A stretch of DNA of 64,000 bases from Okeania sp. SIO3B5 (GCF_010692555.1 NZ_JAAHHG010000003.1:1-64000); one strand, 5' to 3'. Shown: positions 53,717-62,875, counted from the first letter of the stretch. The notes: generated by a model not told the origin, from the letters alone. Numbers and translations: made by a program.

Positions 53717-55150
53717 ATGAATATGTTATTAAATAGACCTTCTATATTTACCAGTTTAACTATTTGTTTATTAATGTCAGTCAGTGCTTGTGCAAATAAT
53801 CCCTCAAGTAAAGAGCTAGAAAAAGTTTTTGCAGCAGACCCCCAGTTAAAAAATAACCCTCCTTTTAACCAATTAATTCAAACCCCAACTCCAAACAACC
53901 AACAACTCGAATCACCAACACAAATTCCGGCTAATTTTCCCTCAGAAATATCTCCATATCCCAACTCTCAATTAATTGAAAAGTCCGAACAAGAGCAAAA
54001 AACAGTTTGGAGTAGTTCAGACCCTACTAACGTAGTCCAAAACTTTTATCAAAAAGAATTTCGAGACAAGAATTGGGAAATTATTAGCAAACCTACCGAA
54101 GAAGGTAGTGGATCTCTGATCGCAGAAAAAAATGATTTGCAGGTAGAGATATCCCTCAAACCAAGCCAAACTCCAGGAATAGCAACAGAATATGAGATAG
54201 ACTATCAACCCAAGAATGAAGAAACTACTAATGTCCCCTCGCCCCCTGTTATCCCAGTCGCTCCATCAACTACCCAGCTAGAAACTCAGCCATCTCCAAA
54301 TTTCACAGCATCACCCATTACTGAATCATCTCCAACTGCATCATTACCCACACCTTTGCCCACTCCCGGAGTAGCGGCATTACCGACTCCCACACCATTC
54401 CCTCCTGGTGGCATACCCCCAGTGCAGGTCCCCACTTCTCCAGAGTCCTCTGTGTTAAAAAAAGCTCTCAGAGATGTGCCTTCAGGATTACGTCAATACA
54501 TTGCAGATTTGTCCAAATTGGGAGTATTTCAGCAGCCACAAGCCCAAAATCAAGATAATCCAGATACTATAACTCTTTTAGTCGATCCTCAGAATCTTGT
54601 CACTAGGCGGGAATATGTTCGGTGGTTGGTAAATACTAATAATAAGATTTTTACTAATAATTCTGCTCAACATATTAGATTAGCAGGACTCAATGAAGTG
54701 CCAATTTTTGAAGATGTCTCGAAAACTGACCCAGACTTTGCTATAATTCAAGGTTTGGCAGAAGCTGGTTTAATTCCTAGTCCTTTGTCTGGAGATATTA
54801 ATGTAGTTAAATTTCGTCCAAATGATTTTTTAACCCGTGAGGATTTGATTCTTTGGAAAGTACCTCTAGATTTTCGCAAGCCATTGCCAGAGGCCACAGT
54901 AGAGAAAGTTAAGGAAGCTTGGGATTTTCAAGATGCTTCTAGGATTGACCCTGCTGCTTTGAGAACTGTATTGGCAGATGCTCAGAATGATTTTTCTAAT
55001 ATTAGGCGGGTTTTTGGTTATACTAAATTATTTAGGCCAGATAAAACAGTGAGTCGGGCTGAAGCTGCTGCTGTTTTATGGTATTTTGGGGACCAAAAAG
55101 AGGGTATATCGGCTCAGATGGCTTTACAGCAAAGTCAAAATCTTCAGTAG
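53717..55150 (+). CDS. S-layer homology (SLH) domain lipoprotein
   Basis: 477 residues. Type II signal peptide with lipobox SVSAC (Cys25), so it is probably an outer or inner membrane lipoprotein. Residues 60-180: a DUF-like region NFYQKEFRDKNWEIISKPTE. Residues 190-260 are a Pro/Thr/Ser linker (PTPGVAALPTPTPFPPGG). Residues about 265-475 are SLH-type repeats: YIADLSKLGVFQQ, VTRREYVRWLVNTNNKIF, FEDVSKTDPDFAIIQGLAEAGLI, FLTREDLILWKVPLD, FRPDKTVSRAEAAAVLWYFG. SLH domains bind cell-wall polymers, so this protein may link the outer membrane to peptidoglycan. AATTTAGATTA precedes the ATG; no strong ribosome binding site. Confidence 0.9.
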   Translation: MNMLLNRPSIFTSLTICLLMSVSACANNPSSKELEKVFAADPQLKNNPPFNQLIQTPTPNNQQLESPTQIPANFPSEISPYPNSQLIEKSEQEQKTVWSSSDPTNVVQNFYQKEFRDKNWEIISKPTEEGSGSLIAEKNDLQVEISLKPSQTPGIATEYEIDYQPKNEETTNVPSPPVIPVAPSTTQLETQPSPNFTASPITESSPTASLPTPLPTPGVAALPTPTPFPPGGIPPVQVPTSPESSVLKKALRDVPSGLRQYIADLSKLGVFQQPQAQNQDNPDTITLLVDPQNLVTRREYVRWLVNTNNKIFTNNSAQHIRLAGLNEVPIFEDVSKTDPDFAIIQGLAEAGLIPSPLSGDINVVKFRPNDFLTREDLILWKVPLDFRKPLPEATVEKVKEAWDFQDASRIDPAALRTVLADAQNDFSNIRRVFGYTKLFRPDKTVSRAEAAAVLWYFGDQKEGISAQMALQQSQNLQ

Positions 55151-55248
55151 TCAAGATAGCCAAACTGTTGAGGGAAAATTTTTTTTCATACCCCTTGACA
55201 TTTATTTAGGAATTCGCTAAGTTAGTAAGAGTGAAAAGAAACAAATAA

Positions 55249-55321
55249 GCCCCCATCGTCTAGAGGCCTAGGACACCTCCCTTTCACGGAGGCGACAGGG
55301 ATTCGAATTCCCTTGGGGGTA
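55249..55321 (+). tRNA. trnE: tRNA-Glu (UUC anticodon)
   Basis: 73-nt cloverleaf: acceptor GCCCCCA / TGGGGGT (first pair G-T), D arm, anticodon stem CCTCC / GGAGG with loop CTTTCAC (anticodon TTC at 55283-55285), T arm CAGGG / CCCTT with loop ATTCGAA and discriminator A. CCA is not encoded. Besides decoding Glu codons, this tRNA feeds tetrapyrrole (chlorophyll, phycobilin) synthesis in phototrophs. Confidence 0.98.
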
Positions 55322-55463
55322 TTTTTAATAATTAATAATTACCTCTTCTTTATAAGAAGAGGATTGGCTAAAAGGATTTTTTTTCTTTTTCTCCATGAAT
55401 TGAGAGGCTTTATACCTTAATTTTTCGGTAAATTCAGGTTAATGGTTTGCTATTCAAAGCTAC
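55322..55463. other. Stretch after tRNA-Glu
   Basis: No gene. AATTAATAATTACCTCTTCT and facing AAGAAGAGG form a hairpin at about 55340-55362 that might end the tRNA transcript. It is also part of the AT-rich repeat family. Confidence 0.4.
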
Positions 55464-56134
55464 TAATTAGGGTTTGCTGAAAAAGTCTTTTAGTAGGGGT
55501 AGGAGACAACCCACCCCTAGCCCCTCCCAGGAGGGGAGGGGAAGACAGGAGTCAGGAAAATTTATAGGGGGTAGAAGTAAGAATTTTCCAAAGATTTTCT
55601 TGCCCAACTATGCGCCTAAAATACTAACTTTTTAAGCGTTTTAGACTAAAACAGGCGCACTTTTTTCTACCCTAAAAAGGCTAAAACCTTTAGTGGAGAT
55701 ATCTATTGGACATCTCCAATAATAAAAAATAAAATCAATTATCCCAAAGAAATTATCAATTCTTCCCCTACTGGGAGGGGTTAGGGGTGGGTTCCCTACT
55801 CCCTACTCCCTACTCCCTCTTTTCTGAGATATCTATTGTTTTTTTGAGGAAAAATAGTAACAGTTAAGGTCATTTTCAGCAATTATAGCAGTTGCCACTA
55901 TAGTTAGGATACCGGGTAATACATGATGATTACAGCGCTTTTCAAATTGATGAACCACATCGTCATAACCAAAATCCAGTAGGGACGTTGCATACAACGT
56001 CCCTACTGTAATCTACTGAAATGAAAACCGCTGTAATGACGCGAGCAAGATGCTCGCACTAATTGTCTTCTGGCACCTTAAAAGGCTAAAACCTTTGCCT
56101 GTCAAGGCTTTCATTATTAATCAGCAAACCCTAA
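55464..56134. mobile_element. Composite TTAGGGTTTGC-family element, about 670 bp
   Basis: AATTAGGGTTTGCTGAAAAAG at the left and AATCAGCAAACCCTAATTAG at the right. The standard 250-bp core is enlarged by GGGAGGGG units, CCCTACTCCCTACTCC units, a GGGACGTTGCATACAACGTCCC palindrome and a GCGAGCAAGATGCTCGC hairpin. Confidence 0.7.
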
Positions 56135-56383
56135 TTAGGGTTGACTGAAAAAGTCTTTTGGTAGAGGTAGAATCCAGAATCCAGAATCGGTGAAGTCAGG
56201 AGGAATGGGAATTATAGAAGAAGTAGTCAGAAGAATCTTCCCTTGATTTTCTACCCCTCGAAATGCCGAAAATCTTAGATTTTTGAACCATTACCACCTA
56301 AAAGCTGGTACTCCCTTAGTACCTGAAAAGGGTAAAACCAATACAAGTCAAGACTTTGATATTTAATCAGCAAGCCCTAATTA
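56132..56383. mobile_element. MITE-like element, TTAGGGTTTGC family, 250 bp
   Basis: Shares its left border (AATTAGGGTTGACTGAAAA) with the end of the preceding copy, so the two are in tandem. Right end TTTAATCAGCAAGCCCTAATT. Confidence 0.75.
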
Positions 56384-56567
56384 AAATATCAGTTATTAAA
56401 CAGTAAGTTAAATTGATAATAACTCAAAAATAAATTATGGTTTTTAATTAACTAGAAAAAGTATGACATTTTGTCATAGATAAAGATTAGATCAAAGCAG
56501 TTGTAATTTCAGAAATTCAGTGCTATTATCTCCTTCATTAATTTACTGAAATTCAGGCATTAATAAT

Positions 56568-57254
56568 ATGATGTTCAAAAGATTGAAAACTACGGGTATT
56601 AGCTTTTGTGCAACTTTAGCGATACTATTTGTTGGTAGTGGGCAAACTAACGCAGCAACAATTACTTATGATTCTGAAATATATGATAATTCCAATCCAA
56701 ACACTTGTACTTCTCCATTGAGTGCAGGTAAATGTTTCATGGAAAATGGATTTAATGTAGCAGCATTTTCAGCACAGGAAATAGGCAGTCCATCAGCTTA
56801 TTTTAGTGATACTTCACATTTTCATGCTCGCCAGAGTTATGAAGCTCAACATTTTACTAATGAATTCGGACTTTTAGGTTCATTTATAACTTTAAAAAAT
56901 GGTGGCATCTTCTCTTTAGAAAGTTTAGATTATCAATTGCGGAAGAATGAAAATGCAATTACTGGTTATACAACGGATGATACTAAAATCTTAATTTCCA
57001 CAACATTTGACCCAACAATGCAAGTTGCTGGTCAATTTGTAGAATATTCCATTGGTAACGATATATCTTTACCTTTTCAAACTCTATCAATAGATGGTTT
57101 TGAAAATATTACTCAAGTCTATATTGCTAGTTCTGGTGATGTAAATTTTGATAATATAATTTTAACTCCTGTTCCCGAACCTACTTCAATATTAGGTTTA
57201 TTAGCTTTCGCGACATTGGGTGCTACTTCTATGTTGAAGCGCCAAGATAATTGA
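56568..57254 (+). CDS. PEP-CTERM sorted extracellular protein
   Basis: 228 residues. Signal peptide 1-29 (ATLAILFVGSGQTNAAT). The mature part is a beta-rich domain with Asn/Thr/Ser-rich strands (FEDGFNVAAF-like, GSFITLKNGGIFSLESLDYQL, FVEYSIGNDISLPFQTLSIDG, VYIASSGDVNFDNIIL). The C-terminus is the PEP-CTERM sorting signal: VPEPTSILGLLAFATLG then a Lys/Arg tail. Such proteins are cleaved and anchored by exosortase systems and often belong to exopolysaccharide production. No exosortase gene is in the window. Confidence 0.9.
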   Translation: MMFKRLKTTGISFCATLAILFVGSGQTNAATITYDSEIYDNSNPNTCTSPLSAGKCFMENGFNVAAFSAQEIGSPSAYFSDTSHFHARQSYEAQHFTNEFGLLGSFITLKNGGIFSLESLDYQLRKNENAITGYTTDDTKILISTTFDPTMQVAGQFVEYSIGNDISLPFQTLSIDGFENITQVYIASSGDVNFDNIILTPVPEPTSILGLLAFATLGATSMLKRQDN

Positions 57255-57399
57255 AGTAGGTTGTAGGTTGTAGGTTTTAGGTTCAATCTTAAATTTTGCT
57301 TGCTCTCAAGTCTGGTAGCATTAGCATTATTATAGTGGTTTTCAAATAGATAGGCTATAGCGGTCAAAGCATTCCCCTACTGCCTACTCCCTAAAATGT

Positions 57400-57621
57400 T
57401 TATTGTGGGTATTCAAAGAGACATGATATATCTCCTGTTGGGCGAGCAATTGCTTCAGTTCTGACAGTAGGGTTATACTTTACTACACTCATTAGAGCAA
57501 TAGCCACACCAAATGTTCCCACTAAAAACATTCCTCCTATTTTGCTCCAAGGGTTTAGAGGAGGGAGAAATTCATCACTTTCTAGAGGTTGTAGTTCTAC
57601 ATAATCAGAATTATTTAACAT
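57400..57621 (-). pseudogene. N-terminal fragment of a HlyD-type membrane fusion protein
   Basis: 73 residues. DEFLPPLNPWSKIGGMFLVG then TFGVAIALMSVVKYNPTVRTEAIARPTG is the start of cyanobacterial HlyD proteins from peptide-exporting ABC systems (cytoplasmic tail, one membrane helix, first strand). It breaks off after RPTGDI, where the sequence merges into a MITE-type end (ATTCAAAGAGACATGATATA). The remaining 350 or more residues are absent. It lies 1.3 kb from genes for double-glycine-leader peptides. Confidence 0.8.
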
Positions 57622-57664
57622 AATCGATATTCACTTACTAAATTGAAGAAGGTGGTAGGTTTTA

Positions 57665-57858
57665 TACCAAATTGATAAATGTTTGCTACAAATAGTTAGG
57701 GTATTTATTCTAATGCGCGAATTTAGAATTAAGAATGCAGAATGGATAGATTTAATACCATTTTTGATCTTGGAAATTACCTTTTTCGTGAAAAAGACTT
57801 TCAGATAAAGTCTTTTTATAGTGCTTATTATTCGTAACATTCTTTTTTCAAATTGGTA
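57665..57858. mobile_element. MITE-like element, TACCAAATTGATAAATG family, 194 bp
   Basis: TACCAAATTGATAAATGTTTG at the left and AACATTCTTTTTTCAAATTGG then TA at the right are inverted. TA flanks fit an IS630/Tc1-type mover. A short open frame inside is not a gene. Confidence 0.65.
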
Positions 57859-57950
57859 TTAGGTGCTAGGTTTTAGGTGAAAAGGCTTACCGCACCATCT
57901 AATAATGTAAGCATTTCCTCCGGAATGCTGCGCAAACAGCAGTCAGCCGC

Positions 57951-58190
57951 TATTTAGGGTTTGCGCTCAAAAGTCTTTTAGTAGGGGTAGGAGACAGGAG
58001 ACAGGAGGAACGGGGAATGAGCGAGGAGGTAGGAGCTAAGTTTTGTCCCTCAATTTTTCTGTCATAATCATCCCAAAATACTAGCTTTATGCAGCTATTG
58101 CCACCGAAAAGCTGGTACTTTTTCCAGACATAAAATTGCTCAAACCAATATCAGTCAATACTTTCAGATTTAATCAGCAACCCCTATTTA
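57951..58190. mobile_element. MITE-like element, TTAGGGTTTGC family
   Basis: CTATTTAGGGTTTGCGCTCAA to TTTAATCAGCAACCCCTATTT, 240 bp, with GGTAGGAGACAGGAGACAGG units inside. Confidence 0.78.
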
Positions 58191-58676
58191 TTATTAACTC
58201 ATTGTCATACTGGAGGGGAATTATCCGCCAAGGAGGATTAAAATTCATTAATGAAATTGGCTAGAACCTAACCTCATTTTTTGCTTGAATATGTTCATGA
58301 ATCTGATGGCTGTTTGCGCAGCATTCCGTAGGAAATGCTAATAGCTGAATGCTTACCTAATAATACAAAATCAAATCAATTATCGTAGATAAATCATCAA
58401 TTTTTTCCATCTACTCCCTACTTCCTCTTTTCCAGAGAGGTCTATTGTTTTTTAAATTTGGTATAACAAATTATTTACAGCACTTTCCGATGTAATAAGG
58501 TACACCTAAACCTATTTTAAGGGAGAAGTCAGAAGTAAAAAACTAAGAAGATTGGACTTACCTCATAGCAAAGGAAACCTCTGTATAACTGCCGTATATA
58601 ATTTATTCTCTAATAATTTTTGCAGATTTGTTTCAACTTAATCCGGATAGAATGAAAACTTGAAGAAATTAGGATT
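58191..58676. other. Intergenic before the peptide genes
   Basis: Half elements: GTTTGCGCAGCATTCCGTAGG and TGCTAATAGCTGAATGCTTA (58310-58355). No gene of credible length. Confidence 0.55.
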
Positions 58677-58678
58677 AA

Positions 58679-58792
58679 TATCATGTCTGGATAATCAGTT
58701 ATAAAAAAAACCTTCTCCCTTTAAACTTTTCTTTCCCTTCTGCCTTCTGCCTTCCCTCCTCCAAAAGTGTAACTATTCAACCGGACATGATA
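58679..58792. mobile_element. MITE, TATCATGTCCGG family, 114 bp
   Basis: TATCATGTCTGGATAATCAG to ATTCAACCGGACATGATA, with TAA at 58676-58678 and 58793-58795 (perfect duplication). It directly precedes the leader region of the first peptide gene. Confidence 0.85.
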
Positions 58793-58953
58793 TAAAGTCA
58801 ACACTTAACAATAAACCGATCGTCGAAGTATACAAAACTCCGGACACTGCAGATTATTTTGGAATTATCAAGTACAATTCCTTCATAAATTCAAGAACTC
58901 AGCTAAAGATTACAACTATTTAATTAAAATTATTAGCCATGAGGAAGTTAATT

Positions 58954-59169
58954 ATGCAAGAACCTCGAAAAAAGCCACTTTTTACAGAACTGAACTATAA
59001 AGAATCTACCTACATAAATGGTGGTTACAATGAAAATTATCAATATCGCCGTAATTTTTTAGGTTTTCAACTTTGTCCTCGTAGTTATTATGGTGATAAC
59101 CGCTACTCTTCTGACTACCAACGTTATAATTCTAATTACTATAAAGGGAATATAAAAGGCTACTACTAA
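58954..59169 (+). CDS. Double-glycine-leader peptide 1, Tyr/Asn-rich
   Basis: I start at the ATG at 58954, with GAGGAAG 8 bases before it; the frame also allows an ATG at 58939. 71 residues: leader MQEPRKKPLFTELNYKEST then YINGG, aligning with MQET..ELFSELSTEESATINGG of peptide 3. The core after GG is YNENYQYRRNFLGFQLCPRS followed by a Tyr/Asn/Ser-rich tail ending GNIKGYY. One cysteine. The ELxxxES...INGG leader is the kind cut by C39-peptidase ABC exporters (bacteriocin-type). The core is more divergent and less basic than those of peptides 2 and 3. 57 bp upstream of GAGGAAG is the inverted pair GGAATT / AATTCC (58861-58881), which has a counterpart before peptide 2. Confidence 0.75.
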   Translation: MQEPRKKPLFTELNYKESTYINGGYNENYQYRRNFLGFQLCPRSYYGDNRYSSDYQRYNSNYYKGNIKGYY

Positions 59170-59679
59170 AGTATTTTTTTGTGTCTATACCTCTATCGAT
59201 TAAAGCACAATTAATTTTAAGTTTATAGTAATTACTAAGTAGTTAAGTACGATTATACAGTGCTGAATATTGTGCTGCAAAAAATATTTACCTGCAAGAT
59301 TGCACTTTTACAGCAGATTCCACTTTAATGAGGTACACCCGTCGCGGGCAAGATGCCCGCACTTGCATTCATTTAATTGTTAATCTCTGTACTTCATGTA
59401 CCACCGAATCTGCTTTCATTAATGGATAATTGATAGTGGATAATTGATAATGGATAATTGATAATTACCTCTGGTTAAAACCGTTACGGAATTGAATATA
59501 AGGAGATATTATTTCTTCTCTTAGTCGATTGGATATGGCTCCGAGACCTCACCATCCCACCCTACGGGAAGCTACGCTAACGACCGCTTTTTTTCCCCTT
59601 AAAAGGGGAGGCTTTAAACCAGAATTATTTAATAATTAATAATTAATAATTAATAATTCGGTAAATATAGCATTTTTAA
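59170..59679. other. Intergenic between peptides 1 and 2, first part
   Basis: A GCGGGCAAGATGCCCGC hairpin (59344-59360) and the AT-rich element TTCATTAATGGATAATTGATAG...TTTAAACCAGAATTATTTAAT (about 59420-59660), also seen near 35380 and 50200. No gene. Confidence 0.65.
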
Positions 59680-59944
59680 TAGCTGATTAAATCTAAAAGT
59701 ATTTACAAATAAAGGTTTGAGCCTTTTTGGAGTCGAATTGCAGTGCGCCTGTTTCAGTCTAAAACCCTCAAAAAGGAGCGTATTTTAGGCGCATAGTTGG
59801 GCAGAAAAATTATTCTTACAAAACTTAGCTCCTACCTCCTCTAAGTACCCCGTTCCTCCTGTCTTCCCCTCCCCTCCTGGGAGGGGCGAGGGGTGGGTTG
59901 TCTCCTACCCTCACCCATAAGACTTTTGAGCGCAAACCCTAAAT
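59680..59944. mobile_element. MITE-like element, TTAGGGTTTGC family, inverted, left end worn
   Basis: Left end AGCTGATTAAATCTAAAAG (terminal CAAGCCCTAA missing), right end CTTTTGAGCGCAAACCCTAAAT. Core with CCCCTCCTGGGAGGGG and CTCCTACC units. Confidence 0.7.
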
Positions 59945-59946
59945 AA

Positions 59947-60074
59947 TATTATGTCCGGATAATTAGTGATCAAAAAACTTTATCCCTTCTAATCTTTTCT
60001 TCCCTTCTAATCTTTTCTTCCCTTCTGCCCTCAGCATAGCTGCCTTCATTGTAACTATTCAATCGGACATGATA
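59947..60074. mobile_element. MITE, TATCATGTCCGG family, 128 bp
   Basis: TATTATGTCCGGATAATTAG to ATTCAATCGGACATGATA, TAA at 59944-59946 and 60075-60077 (perfect duplication). It abuts the preceding element and precedes the second peptide gene. Confidence 0.85.
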
Positions 60075-60194
60075 TAACTCAGACAAATAATTATCCGGAT
60101 ATTACCCACTTATGAAGAATACTTAACTGTAATTCCTCCTATATATAGGAATTATTAAACATGACAAATGTAATTAAACTTGAGGAAAATCTTC

Positions 60195-60384
60195 ATGCAA
60201 GAAACAAAAAAATAATCAACTATTTACTGACATTTCTTCAGAAGAATCTGCCACTATTAATGGTGGTCATGGCTATTATCATCGTCGGCATTACAGTTAT
60301 GGCTATCGTCGTTATTACCGTAGTCGGCCTGTACGTTACTACTCCCGTCGTCGCTACTATGGCTATAGGTATAACTGCTACTAA
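60195..60384 (+). pseudogene. Double-glycine-leader peptide 2, Tyr/Arg-rich, frameshifted at A7
   Basis: ATG at 60195 (TTGAGGAAAATCTT before it) reads MQETKK and then stops, because a run of seven A (60206-60212) shifts the frame. With six A the frame reads MQETKNNQLFTDISSEESAT then INGG, and aligns position by position with the leader of peptide 3. The core after GG has 38 residues, starting HGYYHRRHYSYGYRRYYRSR and ending YRYNCY: 14 Tyr, 11 Arg and one Cys. A 30-bp stretch coding for EESATINGGH is identical in DNA to peptide 3. Either a recent inactivation, slippage-dependent expression or a sequencing error. The overlapping open frame at 60161-60397, encoding a hydrophobic protein, is the wrong frame. 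Confidence 0.8.
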
Positions 60385-60406
60385 TTTCAACTTATGAGTT
60401 GAATTC

Positions 60407-60431
60407 AAAAGCACTTGAAAAATGCTTTTTA
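60407..60431 (+). terminator. Possible terminator after peptide 2
   Basis: AAAAGCA ... TGCTTTT with a 9-base loop and a T run. Short stem; plausible but weaker than the one after peptide 3. Confidence 0.5.
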
Positions 60432-60583
60432 GCAAGCTCTCAAGAGTTGCTAATCAAAAAAAAAAGTTATCCGGATGCTGGAGTGCACCAACGAAAAATA
60501 CAATTAGAAACAACAAGATAGTTAAATAAATATCGATAATTTTTAACCGTCTTGTAAACACAATTAATCAAGAGGATAATCTT

Positions 60584-60802
60584 ATGCAAGAAACTCAAAA
60601 CACTGAATTATTTTCCGAGCTTTCTACCGAAGAATCTGCCACTATTAATGGTGGTCATAATTTCGATGATTGTTACGGTTATGGTAGTTCTCGACGTTAT
60701 TATCGTCGCCCTGTTAGTTATCACTACCGTAGTTATTACTATAATCGTCCTGTACGTTACAGCTACGGTTATCGCAGTTATGGACGTTACGATTGCGACT
60801 AA
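60584..60802 (+). CDS. Double-glycine-leader peptide 3, Tyr/Arg-rich cationic core
   Basis: 72 residues. Ribosome binding site AAGAGGATAATCTT before the ATG. The leader, MQETQNTELFSELSTEES then ATINGG, is a bacteriocin-type double-glycine leader, to be cut after GG by a C39-type peptidase domain of an ABC exporter. The 48-residue core begins HNFDDCYGYGSSRRYYRRPV and ends SYGRYDCD: 14 Tyr, 9 Arg, 2 Cys, one near each end, so a disulphide or other cross-link is possible. SYHYRSYYYNRPVRYSYGYR is internally repetitive (a YxRPV motif twice). A clear terminator follows. No export or modifying enzyme gene is intact in the window; a HlyD fragment lies 3 kb upstream. It may be a cationic antimicrobial, a matrix or signalling peptide, or a substrate for tyrosine modification; function unknown. 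Confidence 0.85.
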   Translation: MQETQNTELFSELSTEESATINGGHNFDDCYGYGSSRRYYRRPVSYHYRSYYYNRPVRYSYGYRSYGRYDCD

Positions 60803-60857
60803 AAATTAGCTATCTAATTCCAACTTTTTAAGTCTAATTTTTAGTTAAATTAAATTT

Positions 60858-60886
60858 AGCACCTATAGTTTTATAGGTGCTTTTTT
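60858..60886 (+). terminator. Rho-independent terminator after peptide 3
   Basis: AGCACCTATA / TATAGGTGCT, a perfect 10-bp stem with a GTTT loop, followed by six T. It ends the transcript of the third peptide gene. Confidence 0.92.
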
Positions 60887-61049
60887 ATAACAATTGAATT
60901 CTGAATACTGGAATTTAGACTAATTGACACTCTCATTGTTAAATCAAAGATTATAACGGGAGATTCTTGTTTTGCTGAGGCAAAGCTGCGCTAACCCAGA
61001 TTTTTAACTAGGCAACAAATCAAACAAGTTGAGTTGTACCCCCGTTTAT

Positions 61050-61670
61050 CAAGCGCCAATTATTAGGTGTGTGGAGGGAAAATATTTACTTTTCCTCTCT
61101 GTTGCGGATGTCGCAATAGTCATTTCATTTTCTCAAGCACCAATTATTAGGTGTGTGGAGGGAAAATATTTACTTTTCCTCTCTTTGTTGCGGATGTCGC
61201 AATAGTCATTTCATTTTCTCAAGCACCAATTATTAGGTGTGTGGAGGGAAAATATTTACTTTTCCTCTCTGTTGCGGATGTCGCAATAGTCATTTCATTT
61301 TCTTAAGCACCAATTATTAGGTGTGTGGAGGGAAAATATTTACTTTTCCTCTCTTTGTTGCGGATGTCGCAATAGTCATTTCATTTTCTCAAGCGCCAAT
61401 TATTAGGTGTGTGGAGGGAAAATATTTACTTTTCCTCTCTTTGTTGCGGATGTCGCAATAGTCACTTCATTTTCTCAAGCACCAATTATTAGGTGTGTGG
61501 AGGGAAAATATTTACTTTTCCTCTCTGTTGCGGATGTCGCAATAGTCACTTCATTTTCTCAAGCACCAATTATTAGGTGTGTGGAGGGAAAATATTTACT
61601 TTTCCTCTCTGTTGCGGATGTCGCAATAGTCACTTCATTTTCTCAAGCACCAATTATTAGGTGTGTGGAG
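61050..61670. repeat. 84/86-bp structured tandem array, seven copies plus a partial eighth
   Basis: Units start (CAAGC[AG]CCAATTATTAGG) at 61050, 61134, 61220, 61304, 61390, 61476, 61560 and 61644, giving periods 84, 86, 84, 86, 86, 84, 84. The only length difference is an extra TT before GTTGCGG. Each unit has three small inverted repeats: CACC..GGTG, GGAAAA..TTTTCC and TTGCG..CGCAA. Substitutions are few (CATTTC/CACTTC). It ends a few bases into the next gene's leader. No variable spacers, so not CRISPR. Reading frames across it are not conserved, because 86 is not a multiple of 3. Confidence 0.93.
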
Positions 61671-62209
61671 ATGTAACAAACCCATACTGACACTTATGTT
61701 TTCAATTCGGATAGCAAAAAATTGGTCTACTACGACTATTCAGATGAGAAATATAGAAAACAGGATAGTCCCTCCACCCCAACCTCTCTGCTTAACTGAC
61801 TTCCATACTCTTTGTCAAGAGCGCTATCTCCCGCCGAAGCCCTCTCCTGAAGACTTGGCTCATTTTCCCCCCAATACTTTAGGTGGTGCTTATTTCCAAT
61901 ATATGTGCGATGGAAAATTTTATGAATTTGACAAAAATCCGACGACCCCGAACTCAGAGAGTGAGTGGCTTATGGGTTTGTTGCGTCAGACTCATGATTT
62001 TTTCCATTTGATGGCAGAAATTTATCATTATGGTTGGGATGGAGGATTTGTTGTTTATAACGATCCCAAATCTTATGAACGAGATTTACTTGTTCATGCT
62101 GAAGAAATATGTATCTATAGTTTCATACTTGGTCAATGTCGCCTGAAAGCTGCTATTCCAATTGTGGCTGAATGGAGCAATACTGTTATGAAAAATGGTT
62201 CTATATGGG

Positions 62210-62766
<557 letters not shown>

Positions 62767-62771
62767 ACTAA

Positions 62772-62875
62772 TATCATGTCCGGTTAAATAATTAGACTTT
62801 GGTGGAAGGAACGCAGAAGCTTTTTCCCATTGTCACCTTAATTTTATACACGCTCCGATGCTACCGGAGATGATA
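62772..62875. mobile_element. MITE, TATCATGTCCGG family, 104 bp
   Basis: TATCATGTCCGGTTAAATAA to GCTACCGGAGATGATA. The sides read TAA and TTA, so the duplication is not perfect. It lies between the N-terminus of the MATE relic and the NrtR-like relic and truncates the latter. Confidence 0.8.

Noticed and set aside
57631-57840. 69-residue open frame on the minus strand
   Set aside because: Lies inside the TACCAAATTG MITE and has no leader or homology I can see.
60161-60397. 78-residue hydrophobic protein
   Set aside because: It is the +1 frame of the frameshifted peptide 2 gene; the frame with the EESATINGG leader is the meaningful one.
61050-61670. CRISPR array
   Set aside because: Repeats are contiguous, 84/86 bp, and have no variable spacers; no cas gene is near.
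61407-61676. 89-residue open frame across the tandem array
   Set aside because: It exists only where several 84-bp units follow each other. The 86-bp units shift the frame and there is no start or ribosome binding site of its own.
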